From: an uncultured bacterium
GTDB taxonomy: Bacteria; Pseudomonadota; Gammaproteobacteria; Burkholderiales; Burkholderiaceae_E
Length of the DNA stretch: 45,536 nt
Assembly: GCA_903934795.1 (NCBI GenBank)
Contig: CAIZPE010000287.1
Span: forward strand, 1-45,536
Direction: 5' to 3'
In this document: piece after piece, positions 19,452-27,924 of the stretch
Position numbering within the stretch: the stretch's first letter is position 1
How the letters are laid out: each line of letters starts with the position of its first letter
Made by a program: the position numbers and the translations under genes
The notes under the pieces: generated by a model
Told to the model about the DNA's origin: nothing
What the model saw: only the letters and a program-made list of their open reading frames with translations
Database searches by the model: none

Positions 19452-20732
19452 TCAGCCGTAGAGCGACTGGTCGGGGTCTGTCTTTTCGAGCTCGATGGCG
19501 GCGGCCAGCATCGCCAGCCGTGCCACCACGCCGTAGGCATAGAACCGATTCTGCGCCAGGTCGGGATCGGCGTCGCAGTCGGGCAGGTGGCAACTGGTGG
19601 CGAAGGGCAGCGGCACATGATGCGGTTCGGCCGCAGCGGCCTGCGCCTGACCGCCGGCCTCGCCGTGCACCCGGTAGAAGCCGCCGACCACATACCGGTC
19701 GATCAGGTAGACCACCGGCTCGGCGGTGGCGCTGCCCAGGGTCTCGACGGTGGGCACGCCCTCCTGCAGCAGCAGGGCGCAGGGGCCGTCGGGGCACAGA
19801 CGCTCGCGTTCGCGCGAGGGCAGGCGGCGCACCTCGCCGGTCTCGCGCACCGTGAGCGGCGGCGAGGGCGCATCACCGGCATCGAGCCGCAGCACCACGA
19901 AGGGTGCGCTCTGGACACCGTACTCGCGGTACTTCGCGCGGGTCTGGCGCAGCAGGGAATCGACCGCGCCCGCCACGCTGTCTTCGCCGGCGCGGGTGGT
20001 CAGATCGGCGCGCTCGCACAGGCCGTGAAGCGGCGAGATCAGCCACGGGTCGATCTCGAGCATCTTCGCGAAGCGCTTGGCCACCTCGCGGTAGGCGACG
20101 GCATGCTGGGAGCGGCGGCGCACCGGCCAGCCGGCATGCAGCGGCGGCAGCAGCACCTGCTCGTGCAGGTCGGCAAGCAGGGCCGGCGCGCCGGTGGCCA
20201 GATCGTCGTTGAGCAGGATGGAGCAGGGATCGAAGTCGGTGAGGCCCACCCGGCGACCCTGACGGCGCAGCGGCTCCAGCAGCAGCGCCGAGCCGTCGGG
20301 CAGCGCGATGCGCACCGGGTTGACGATGGCCGGATCGGGCGAGCCGAAGCGCACATTCAGACCGGTCTGGCGCAGGATGGCCGCCAGGCGGTGGATGCTT
20401 GCGAAGTAACCCGGCTCGCGCCGCCGCCGATCGGGGATGAGCAGCAGGTTGCGGGCATCGGGGCAGTACTTCTCGATCGCCGCCATGGCCGCCTGCACGG
20501 CCAGCGGCAGCGTGGTGTCCGAGAGCTGATCGAAGGCACCCGGAAACAGGTCGGCCTCCACCGGCGCGAGCTTGAAGCCGGCATTGCGCAGGCCCACCGA
20601 GCAATAGAAGGGCGGGGTGTGCTCCTGCCACTCCAGGCGCAGCCAGCGCTCGATCGCCGGCGTGGCCTGCAGGAAGCGCCGCTCCAGGTCGAGCAACGGG
20701 CCTTTCAGGGCGGTGATCAGGTGCGGAACCAT
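19452..20732 (-). CDS. gshA: Glutamate-cysteine ligase, proteobacterial GshA type
   Basis: GshA catalyses the first step of glutathione synthesis. The product is 426 residues from ATG 20732, matching the roughly 430-residue proteobacterial family that differs from the longer E. coli type. Seen are PPFYCSVGLRNAGFKLAPVE (about 44-63), NLLLIPDRRRREPGYFASIH and DPCSILLNDDLATGAP, and near the C-terminus QNRFYAYGVVARLAMLAAAI. An upstream in-frame extension of 41 arginine- and proline-rich residues was rejected, because it runs toward the amtB terminator and has no family character. It is first gene of the leftward gshA-gshB-EIIA-ptsH-ptsI run. Its promoter must lie within 20733-20850, where I see no convincing -35/-10. 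Confidence 0.92.
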   Translation of the reverse strand: MVPHLITALKGPLLDLERRFLQATPAIERWLRLEWQEHTPPFYCSVGLRNAGFKLAPVEADLFPGAFDQLSDTTLPLAVQAAMAAIEKYCPDARNLLLIPDRRRREPGYFASIHRLAAILRQTGLNVRFGSPDPAIVNPVRIALPDGSALLLEPLRRQGRRVGLTDFDPCSILLNDDLATGAPALLADLHEQVLLPPLHAGWPVRRRSQHAVAYREVAKRFAKMLEIDPWLISPLHGLCERADLTTRAGEDSVAGAVDSLLRQTRAKYREYGVQSAPFVVLRLDAGDAPSPPLTVRETGEVRRLPSRERERLCPDGPCALLLQEGVPTVETLGSATAEPVVYLIDRYVVGGFYRVHGEAGGQAQAAAAEPHHVPLPFATSCHLPDCDADPDLAQNRFYAYGVVARLAMLAAAIELEKTDPDQSLYG

Positions 20733-20853
20733 CGCGGGCGGCGGCTTTCGGCGGGCAAGGACGGGGCTGTGCGGACTGCGCGGCAGGCAGGGTGCGGCCG
20801 GTCGCCGCGCGACGCGCGAACAGCCTTGCGAACGGCAGCCGATGATTGTAGCC

Positions 20854-20887
20854 AAAGAAAAAAAGCGGGCTCCAGGAGGAGCCCGCT
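20854..20887 (-). terminator. Intrinsic terminator after amtB
   Basis: A perfect 10-bp stem (AGCGGGCTCC at 20864-20873, loop 20874-20877, GGAGCCCGCT at 20878-20887) is followed on the minus strand by TTTTTTCTTT (20863-20854). It lies 85 bases beyond the amtB stop and separates the nitrogen operon from gshA. Confidence 0.93.
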
Positions 20888-20972
20888 CGACCGGCCGCCG
20901 GTGAGGGTCGACTGCCGGTGATCCGGCCCCGCAGGGCCGACCGAGGAGGAGATGGGAAAGGGAGGTGAGCGA

Positions 20973-22511
20973 TCAGTGGTGGTAGGCAGACTCGCCGTGC
21001 GAGGCGATGTCCAGGCCCTCGCGCTCTTCATCTTCGGCCACCCGCAGGCCGACGATCATGTCGACCAGCTTGTAGGAGATGTAAGCCACGACGCCCGACC
21101 AGACCACCGCCACGACCACCGCCTTGATCTGCGTCCACACCTGCGTGCCGATCGAGTACTCGGCCGTCTGCATGGTCACCCAGTCGGGGAAGCCGATGCC
21201 GCCGAGCGAGGGCGCAGCGAACACACCGGTGAGGATGGCGCCGAGGATGCCGCCCACACCGTGCACGCCGAACACATCCAGCGAGTCATCGGCACCGAGC
21301 ATGCGCTTGAGGCCGTTCACGCCCCACAGGCAGACCACGCCAGCCAGCAGGCCGATGATCAGGCCGCCCATCGGACCGACGAAGCCGCAGGCCGGGGTGA
21401 TGGCGACCAGACCCGCCACCGCGCCCGAGGCGGCGCCGAGCATCGAGGGCTTGCCCTTGCCCATCCACTCGCCGAGCACCCACGACAGCGTGGCGGCAGC
21501 GGTGGCGATCAGCGTGTTGACGAAGGCGAGCGCGGCCGCACCGTTGGCCTCGAGATTGGAGCCGGCATTGAAGCCGAACCAGCCCACCCACAGCAGCGAG
21601 GCGCCGATCATGGTCATGGTCAGCGAGTGCGGGGCCATCGATTCCCTGCCGTAACCCACCCGCTTGCCGATCACATAGGCGCCCACCAGGCCGGCCACAC
21701 CGGCGTTGATGTGCACCACCGTGCCACCGGCGAAGTCGAGCGCGCCCCACTGCCAGAGCAGACCGGCGTTGGCGGTGACCTTCTCGACCACATCGGCCGA
21801 GGTGAAGGCGTCCGGGCCGTCCCAGAACCACACCATGTGGGCCATCGGGACATACGAGAAGGTGAACCACAGCACCGTGAACAGCAGCACCGCCGAGAAC
21901 TTCACGCGCTCGGCGAAGGCGCCGACGATCAGCGCGCAGGTGATGGCCGCGAAGGTGGCCTGGAAGGCGACAAAGCTCAGTTCGGGGATGTAGACGCCCT
22001 TGCTGAAGGTGGCCGCAACCGATTCGATGCTGATGCCCTTGAGGAACAGCTTGTCGAAGTTGCCGTAGAACGAGCCGCCGCCGCCGAAGGCCAGGGTGTA
22101 GCCGTAGATCGCCCACAGCACGACCACCAGCGAGAACACCACGAAGACCTGCATCAGCACCGACAGCATGTTCTTGCTGCGGACCAGGCCGCCGTAGAAG
22201 AGCGCGAGGCCGGGGATGGTCATCAGGATGACCAGCAGGGTTGCCACCGTCATCCAGGCGGTGTCGCCCTTGTTGGGCACCGGGGGCTTGGCCTCCTCGG
22301 CCTTCTCCTCGGGCTTGGCAGCCTCCGCCTTGGCATCGGCTTTCGCGTCGGCCTTGGCCTCGTCCTTCTTCTCGTCGGCCTTGGCTTCCGCCTTGGCCTC
22401 GGCCTTGGGCGCCTCGGCGGCGGGGCCGCCCTTGTCCTGCGCCAGCGCGCCGCCCATCGGGGCGATGCCCAGGGCGAGCGCGAGCGCGATGGCCCTCAAC
22501 AGATTCTTCAT
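20973..22511 (-). CDS. amtB: Ammonium transporter AmtB
   Basis: AmtB is a trimeric inner-membrane ammonium channel regulated by GlnK. The product is 512 residues from ATG 22511, preceded by GGAGAACACC. Residues 1-25 form a signal peptide ending GGALAQ. Residues about 27-75 are a low-complexity Lys/Ala/Glu/Asp linker (repeats of KAEAKADEKK type). The transporter proper then starts near KGDTAWMTVATLLVILMTIP. AMT signatures include FYGGLVRSKNMLSVLMQ, DFAGGTVVHINAGVAGLVGA and LGAADSLDVFGVHGVGGILG-like sequence (written here LGADDSLDVFGVHGVGG), with the twin pore histidines in place. It is co-transcribed with glnK and ends in a strong terminator. The charged linker is longer than usual. Confidence 0.96.
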   Translation of the reverse strand: MKNLLRAIALALALGIAPMGGALAQDKGGPAAEAPKAEAKAEAKADEKKDEAKADAKADAKAEAAKPEEKAEEAKPPVPNKGDTAWMTVATLLVILMTIPGLALFYGGLVRSKNMLSVLMQVFVVFSLVVVLWAIYGYTLAFGGGGSFYGNFDKLFLKGISIESVAATFSKGVYIPELSFVAFQATFAAITCALIVGAFAERVKFSAVLLFTVLWFTFSYVPMAHMVWFWDGPDAFTSADVVEKVTANAGLLWQWGALDFAGGTVVHINAGVAGLVGAYVIGKRVGYGRESMAPHSLTMTMIGASLLWVGWFGFNAGSNLEANGAAALAFVNTLIATAAATLSWVLGEWMGKGKPSMLGAASGAVAGLVAITPACGFVGPMGGLIIGLLAGVVCLWGVNGLKRMLGADDSLDVFGVHGVGGILGAILTGVFAAPSLGGIGFPDWVTMQTAEYSIGTQVWTQIKAVVVAVVWSGVVAYISYKLVDMIVGLRVAEDEEREGLDIASHGESAYHH

Positions 22512-22542
22512 GGTGTTCTCCGGGATTCGGTGACGGGGTGGG

Positions 22543-22938
<396 letters not shown>

Positions 22939-23721
22939 TCAGAAGGTCTTGGTGACCGACAGGACCGCCACGCCCTTGCCCATGTCGCGGGAGTACGCGT
23001 TGCGGTAGCACTGACCCACGCCACCCTTGGCGTTGGTGTCGATGTACGACACGCCCCAGGTCAGCCCGGCGACATCCTTGGTGACACCGAGTTTCCAGTC
23101 GGTGTAGGAGCAGTCGGACTTGGCCCGACCGGCGCCGGCGGCGATGGTCTGCATGCCCACGTGCGCCACGAGGGTGAACCCGGCGGGCAGTTCGAAGTTG
23201 CCGGTCAGGTCGAGATAGCTCGAGCCCTTGCTGCTGGCGTAGCCGAAGGTGTTGGTCAGCGAGTGCGAGTACTTCAGGGTCAGCATCTTCCAGGTGCCGG
23301 CCACATAGGCTTCCAGGGTGTCGGGCTTGGTGAAGCCGGCGGGGTAGGAGCCCGGATAGAGGTACTGCAGGAGGCCGATGTCATAGCCCAGGTCACCCAC
23401 GGCGCCCTTGTAGCCGCCGTAGAGGTCGAGTTCCAGGCTGTTGCTGACCGGGGCTGCGGTGGTGGCCTGGTCGGCGAGCCAGCTCACATTGCTGCCCCAG
23501 GTGCCCAGATAGAAGCCGCTGGCGTGCGAGTAGTCGAAACCGCCCTGCAGGGCGGGCTTGCCGTTGGTCTGCGCGATGCCGCGGTAGCGGTACTCGGAGG
23601 CAAAACCGACATTGCCGGTGAAGGTGTGCGGCGAGGCCTCCTTCTTGTCCTGGGCGACGCTCAGGGTCGGGAGGGTGGCGGTGAGGGCAGCGAGACCTGC
23701 CGCGGCGATCAGCTTTTTCAT
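22939..23721 (-). CDS. TorF-family putative outer-membrane porin
   Basis: The product is 260 residues. A signal peptide (MKKLIAAAGLAALTATLPTL, cleavage near SVAQ) precedes a beta-rich sequence with alternating aromatic residues. It begins TGNVGFASEYRYRGIAQTNG and ends in phenylalanine (SVTKTF), as outer-membrane barrels do. It matches the TIGR02001/TorF uncharacterised porin-like family. I chose ATG 23721 because AGGAG precedes it and a signal peptide follows. It is first in the leftward operon porin-glnK-amtB, behind a sigma-54 promoter. A nitrogen-starvation role, such as uptake of small nitrogen compounds, is inferred only from the operon. Confidence 0.85.
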   Translation of the reverse strand: MKKLIAAAGLAALTATLPTLSVAQDKKEASPHTFTGNVGFASEYRYRGIAQTNGKPALQGGFDYSHASGFYLGTWGSNVSWLADQATTAAPVSNSLELDLYGGYKGAVGDLGYDIGLLQYLYPGSYPAGFTKPDTLEAYVAGTWKMLTLKYSHSLTNTFGYASSKGSSYLDLTGNFELPAGFTLVAHVGMQTIAAGAGRAKSDCSYTDWKLGVTKDVAGLTWGVSYIDTNAKGGVGQCYRNAYSRDMGKGVAVLSVTKTF

Positions 23722-23795
23722 GGATGGCGCTCCTGGCGTGAATGGGATCGTGGAAAGCGGCCCCGCACCGGGGCGGGGATGGGTTCGCACGGTCT

Positions 23796-23811
23796 TGCAT
23801 TTACCGTGCCA
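23796..23811 (-). promoter_or_regulatory. Sigma-54 (-24/-12) promoter of porin-glnK-amtB
   Basis: On the minus strand the sequence is TGGCACGGTAAATGCA, matching TGGCAC-N5-TTGCA with the essential GG and GC dinucleotides ten bases apart. It lies about 75 bases before the porin ATG. RpoN with NtrC is the established control of glnK-amtB. Confidence 0.88.
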
Positions 23812-23875
23812 CCTCGCTCGATCCGGCTTCCTGCGCCCGATCCGCCCGCAATCCCCGCTCTCCAGCCCGGTGAAA

Positions 23876-23890
23876 GCACCTTTTTGGTGC
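23876..23890. promoter_or_regulatory. NtrC-type enhancer site
   Basis: GCACCTTTTTGGTGC is a perfect GCACC-N5-GGTGC palindrome, centred about 70 bases upstream of the -24 element. A GC-rich TGGTGCGCACCA palindrome lies about 25 bases farther upstream (23913-23924), and may be a second, weaker contact. The 23722-24025 spacer (304 bases) otherwise holds only the sigma-54 promoter and a TAGACT box (23970-23975) facing ubiK. Confidence 0.82.
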
Positions 23891-24025
23891 ACTGCGGCGC
23901 AAATCCCTGTTGTGGTGCGCACCATGGCGCCAGGCGCGCCACCACGCCATGCGGCGCGTCGGCGCGGTGCTAGACTGGACCAACGCCGTTGTCCGCCCCG
24001 GTCAGCCGTTCAATCCCCTGCTGCC

Positions 24026-24316
24026 ATGAACCGACCCGATCCGCTGGATGAGCTGCTTGCACGCCTGTCGCGGGTGGTGGCCGAGGCGCCGGCTGCAGCC
24101 GACCTGTCGCGCCGGCTGCGCGTGGTGCTCGAACAGGGCCTCGCCCAGTTCGACCTGGCCACCCGCTCCGAGCTCGAGGCCTATGCGCAATGGGCCGCCG
24201 GCATGCGCCAGCGGGTGGAGCGGCTCGAGGCGCGGATCACCGAACTCGAAGCCGCCGCCAGCGGCGCCAGCGCCGGCAGCCCCGCTGCGCCGGCCGAACC
24301 CGGGAGACCGACATGA
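24026..24316 (+). CDS. ubiK: UbiK-like accessory factor (BMFP/YqiC family)
   Basis: The product is 96 residues. It has a coiled-coil C-terminal half (MRQRVERLEARITELEAA, about 57-74) preceded by LAQFDLATRSELEAYAQWAA. The latter corresponds to the LDLVTREEFD-type signature of the YqiC/BMFP family, which includes UbiK, an accessory factor for aerobic ubiquinone synthesis. The tail is Ala/Pro-rich. The ATG at 24026 was chosen because the sequence upstream in this frame lies in the nitrogen promoter region. The gene overlaps the next one as ATGA. Placement near glnK-amtB and comM is common in betaproteobacteria. The family is good but the exact function is inferred. Confidence 0.72.
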   Translation: MNRPDPLDELLARLSRVVAEAPAAADLSRRLRVVLEQGLAQFDLATRSELEAYAQWAAGMRQRVERLEARITELEAAASGASAGSPAAPAEPGRPT

Positions 24317-25047
24317 TCGTGCTGGGCACCAGGGAACACGGGCAGCGCCGCCGCCGCGCGGTGCCGGTGATGCAGGACACCTTCCACAAGTCCGAGTGGC
24401 TCGAGAGCGGCGAAGATCCGGTGCTCTCGCCCACCGCCTTCCTGGTCGAGCAGCCGCCCAACACCACGCTGGTGCCGCACTTCCACCGGCAGAACCAGTT
24501 CCAGCTCTTCGTCGAAGGCGGCGGCACCATCGGCCGCAACCCGCTGGGCCCGGTCACGGTGCACTACGCCGGCGCCTACACCGGCTACGGACCGCTGGTC
24601 TCCGGGCCGCAGGGCGTCAAGTACTTCACCATCCGGCCGGTGTGCGAGAGCGGCTTCGTGCCGGTGGCCGATGCCGGCGAGAAGCTGCTGCGCGGCCCGC
24701 GCCGCCACGCCACCGCCGGGCCCATCGCCGTGCCCGACACCGCGACCCTGGCCGCGCTCACCGCGGTGCGCCAGCAGGTGCTGATCGCGCCCGAGCCCGA
24801 CGGTCTGGCCGCCATCGTCACCGAACTGCCGCCCGGCGGCTCGGTGCGCTCGCAGGCCATCCCGGCCGCCCAGGGCCAGTTCGTGTTCGTGCTCGCCGGC
24901 AGCCTGGAGCACGAGGGCCTCACCCTCACACCCTGGGAGAGCCTGTTCGCGGCCGCCGACGATCCGGCGCCGCTGCTGCGCGCCGGCCCCGGCGGGGCGC
25001 AGGTGGTCATGCTGTCCACCCCGCCGCGAGACCCCGCCTACCGCTGA
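24313..25047 (+). CDS. Cupin-like protein of unknown function
   Basis: The product is 244 residues, coupled to ubiK by an ATGA overlap. The first half has LVPHFHRQNQFQLFVEGGG (about 53-71), typical of a cupin metal/beta-barrel motif, with GPVTVHYAGAYTGYGPL following. The second half (about 160-240) repeats a cupin-like pattern (LPPGGSVRSQAIPAAQGQFV, then LAGSLEHEGLTLTPWESLF) without the metal histidines. It is plausibly a bicupin with one working metal site. I recognise no named family. Its 3' end overlaps that of the convergent acyl-CoA ligase gene by 10 bases. Confidence 0.75.
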   Translation: MIVLGTREHGQRRRRAVPVMQDTFHKSEWLESGEDPVLSPTAFLVEQPPNTTLVPHFHRQNQFQLFVEGGGTIGRNPLGPVTVHYAGAYTGYGPLVSGPQGVKYFTIRPVCESGFVPVADAGEKLLRGPRRHATAGPIAVPDTATLAALTAVRQQVLIAPEPDGLAAIVTELPPGGSVRSQAIPAAQGQFVFVLAGSLEHEGLTLTPWESLFAAADDPAPLLRAGPGGAQVVMLSTPPRDPAYR

Positions 25048-26573
25048 GCCTCAGCCAGCCGGGCCCGCAGCTCGGTCTTGAGCACCTTGCCGTAGTTGTT
25101 CTTGGGCAGCGCCTCAAGCCGGAAGTAGGCCTTGGGCCGCTTGAAGCGCGCGATGTGCGCCACCACCAGCGCATCGAGTTCCGCGTCGCTCACCCGCTGA
25201 CCGGGCCGCGCCACCAGGAAGGCCACCACCTCCTCGCCCCAGTCGGCATGGTGACGACCCACCACCGACACCTCGGCCAGCGCCGGATGCAGCAGCAGCA
25301 CCTCCTCCACCTCGCGGGGATAGATGTTGGTGCCGCCCGAGATGATCAGGTCCTTGGCGCGGTCCTTCAGGGTGAGAAAGCCATCGGCGTCGAAACTGCC
25401 GAGGTCGCCGGTGCGCAGCCAGCCGTCGCGCAGCGCGGCCTCGCTCGCCTGCGGGTTGTTCCAGTAGCCGGCCATGGTCACCTCGGAACGGCAGATCACC
25501 TCGCCGATCTCGCCCGGCGGCAGGTCGCGGTCATCGGGATCGACCACCCGCACCTGCACGCCGGTGCGCGCGATGCCCACCGAGCTCAGGCGCTCGGCAT
25601 GGCGCGGGTGCGCGCTGTCAGAGTGCATGGCCTTGGACACGCTGGTGATGGTGTTGGGCGTCTCGCCCTGACCGTAGATCTGCAGCAGCGAGCCCGGGAA
25701 CACCGTCATGGCCCGGCGCAGGTCTTCCAGGTACATCGGCGCGCCGCCGTAGAACAGCGTCTTCATGTGCTCGGCGCGCAGCCGCGCGGCGCCGGGATGG
25801 TTGACGATGCGCATCACGATGGTGGGCGCGCCGAAGAACGACACCTGCCGGTAGCGGCCGATGAGGTCGACCATCTCGGACGGATCGAAGCCCTGCGACT
25901 CGGGCACCACCTGATGGCCGCCGCGCGCGATCTGCGGCAGCGAGTACAGGCCGCCGCCGTGCGACAGCGGCGCGGCATGCAGCATGGTGTCTTCGGTGCT
26001 CACCGAATCGATGTCGGCGTAGTAGCGCAGCGCCATCGCGCGCAGGTTGCGGTGCGTGAGCGTGGCGCCCTTGGGCCGGCCGGTGGTGCCGCTGGTGTAG
26101 AAGAGCCAGGCCGGATCGTGTTCGGCCACCGCCTGCATGGGCAGCGGATCGGCGCGGCACAGCGCGCGGTAGGCGTCATCGTCGACGCTGATCAGCGCCG
26201 CCAGGGCCGGCGGCTGGCCGCCCATCGCAGTGAAGTCCATGCCCAGGTCAGGCGACACGAAGCACAGCCGCGCGCCGCAGTTCTCGAGGATGAACGCCAC
26301 CTCGCGCGGATGCAGCTTCGCGTTGACCGGCACCACGCACAGGCCGGCATGCCAGGCCGCCCACATCAGCTCGAAGTACGGCGCGCTGTTCTTCATCACC
26401 AGCGCGATGCGGTCGCCGGCCGTAACCGCGGGATGGCCGCGCAGCCCACCGGCGAGCCGCGCCACCCGCTCGTGCAGCTGGGCGTAGGTGTGGATGAGGC
26501 GATCGCCGACCGAGACCGCGCGGGCCTCGCCGAAGCTGCGCGCGGTGGCGGCGAGAAAGCCGGCGGTGTTCAT
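25038..26573 (-). CDS. Acyl-CoA synthetase (AMP-dependent ligase)
   Basis: The enzyme activates a carboxylic acid to its CoA thioester via an acyl-adenylate. The product is 511 residues. The AMP-binding P-loop is LFYTSGTTGRPKGATLTHRN (about 166-185). Later come YGQGETPNTIT, GWLRTGDLGSFDADGFL, and the hinge KDLIISGGTNIYPREVEE. The C-terminal catalytic lysine is in LPKNNYGKVLKTEL. The substrate cannot be read from the sequence; fatty, aryl or short-chain acids are possible. ATG 26573 overlaps the thiolase stop by one base (TGATG), so ligase and thiolase are coupled and probably act on the same acyl-CoA pool. Confidence 0.92.
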   Translation of the reverse strand: MNTAGFLAATARSFGEARAVSVGDRLIHTYAQLHERVARLAGGLRGHPAVTAGDRIALVMKNSAPYFELMWAAWHAGLCVVPVNAKLHPREVAFILENCGARLCFVSPDLGMDFTAMGGQPPALAALISVDDDAYRALCRADPLPMQAVAEHDPAWLFYTSGTTGRPKGATLTHRNLRAMALRYYADIDSVSTEDTMLHAAPLSHGGGLYSLPQIARGGHQVVPESQGFDPSEMVDLIGRYRQVSFFGAPTIVMRIVNHPGAARLRAEHMKTLFYGGAPMYLEDLRRAMTVFPGSLLQIYGQGETPNTITSVSKAMHSDSAHPRHAERLSSVGIARTGVQVRVVDPDDRDLPPGEIGEVICRSEVTMAGYWNNPQASEAALRDGWLRTGDLGSFDADGFLTLKDRAKDLIISGGTNIYPREVEEVLLLHPALAEVSVVGRHHADWGEEVVAFLVARPGQRVSDAELDALVVAHIARFKRPKAYFRLEALPKNNYGKVLKTELRARLAEAQR

Positions 26574-27811
26574 CAGGCCCGCCCCAGGATGGTGATGCAG
26601 GCCGCGGCTTCTTCGCAGCCGATGAAGCCGCCGCCGTTCTCGGCGATGGCAAAGCGCGCATCGGCCACCTGCCGCGGCCCGGCCTCGCCGCGCAGCTGCC
26701 AGGTGAGCTCGGCGATCTGGCCCAGGCCGGTGGCGCCGATGGGATGGCCCTTGCGTTCGAGACCGCCCGAGACATTCACCGGGATGCGCCCGCCCAGCCG
26801 CGTGTCGCCGCGCTCGGCGATCAGGCCACCCTCGCCGAACGCGCAGAAGCCCAGGTTCTCGGTCTGCACGATCTCGGCAAACGCGGTGGCGTCGTGCACC
26901 TCGGCCAGCGACATGTCCTGCGGCCCGAGGCCGGCGATCTGATACGCGCGATTGGCCGCAAGATGGGTGATGTGGCGATCGACCTGCGCGGGGTCGCGCG
27001 CCTGGCCGCTGGCCAGCACGCTGGCGCAGACCTTCACCGCGCGCGAGCGGTCGAAGTGACGCAGCATCGGCTCGGTGACCAGCACCGCCGCCGCGGCGCC
27101 ATCGCTGATCGGCGAGCACATCGGCAGGGTGAGCGGCCAGGAGATCATCCGCGCGGCCAGCACCTCGTCGATGCTCATGTCGTTGCGAAACTGCGAGAGC
27201 GGATTGAGCGTGGAGTGGAAGTGGTTCTTGGCGGCCACCGCGGCGAGCTGCCGCTCGGTGGACCCGAAGGTCTTCATGTGGAAGCGCGCCAGCGCCGCGT
27301 AGACATCCATGAACAGGCTGCGCGGGCCGCTCTCCCAGGGCGTGCCCGGTGGCGGCGACACGCCCTCGCCCAGGGCGAGCAGGTCGCGGCTGCTGGCCTG
27401 CGCCTGGTGCACATCCCAGGCACCGTCAAAGATCGCGAAGCTGCGCGCCTTGTCGGCGTGATACATCTTCTCGGCGCCCACCGCGAGCGCGATGTCGGAC
27501 ACGCCGGCCTTCAGCCGCGTCCAGGCAAGGTGGAAGGCGGTGCTCGCGCTGGCGCAGGCGTTCTCGACATTGACGATCGGGATGCCGGCGATGCCGCAGT
27601 CGCGCAGGGCAATTTCGCCGCCCACCATGAACTGCCCCTCCATGGCCGACTGCGCCGCATTGGCGAAGAAGGCCGAGTCGATGCGCTCGCGGCCGATGCC
27701 GGCGTCAGCCAGCGCGGCCAGCACCGCCTCGCGGGTGAGGTCCTTGACCGACTTGTCCAGAAACTTGCCGAAGGCGGTCATGCCCACCCCCACCACATAC
27801 ACATCGCCCAT
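26573..27811 (-). CDS. Thiolase-family protein (acetyl-CoA acyltransferase / lipid-transfer-like)
   Basis: The product is 412 residues. It begins VYVVGVGMTAFGKFLDKSVK. The nucleophilic cysteine is in NVENACASASTAFHLAW (about residue 88). The C-terminal half has VNVSGGLERKGHPIGATGLG, with the conserved His. The layout is that of the SCP-x/non-specific thiolase branch rather than the biosynthetic PhaA type. The final ITILGR block is typical, but the last catalytic Cys-Gly of PhaA is replaced (GGGFIGCEEAAACITIL). It precedes the acyl-CoA ligase in a two-gene operon and is divergent from a Bug receptor gene. The substrate is unknown. Confidence 0.88.
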   Translation of the reverse strand: MGDVYVVGVGMTAFGKFLDKSVKDLTREAVLAALADAGIGRERIDSAFFANAAQSAMEGQFMVGGEIALRDCGIAGIPIVNVENACASASTAFHLAWTRLKAGVSDIALAVGAEKMYHADKARSFAIFDGAWDVHQAQASSRDLLALGEGVSPPPGTPWESGPRSLFMDVYAALARFHMKTFGSTERQLAAVAAKNHFHSTLNPLSQFRNDMSIDEVLAARMISWPLTLPMCSPISDGAAAAVLVTEPMLRHFDRSRAVKVCASVLASGQARDPAQVDRHITHLAANRAYQIAGLGPQDMSLAEVHDATAFAEIVQTENLGFCAFGEGGLIAERGDTRLGGRIPVNVSGGLERKGHPIGATGLGQIAELTWQLRGEAGPRQVADARFAIAENGGGFIGCEEAAACITILGRA

Positions 27812-27924
27812 GCCGACGCTCCAGAAGTTGTCGCGGCAAGCATAGCGCCGGAAGCGGAATGGCCGGCGCGGCCGGCTCGCTATAGTGGGCTGCCGCAGCC
27901 TGCCCGCCAAACGAGGAGACCGCC

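Noticed and set aside
24048-26942. Long forward frame spanning ubiK, cupin and the acyl-CoA ligase region
   Set aside because: It crosses three recognised genes in other frames and has no family signature.
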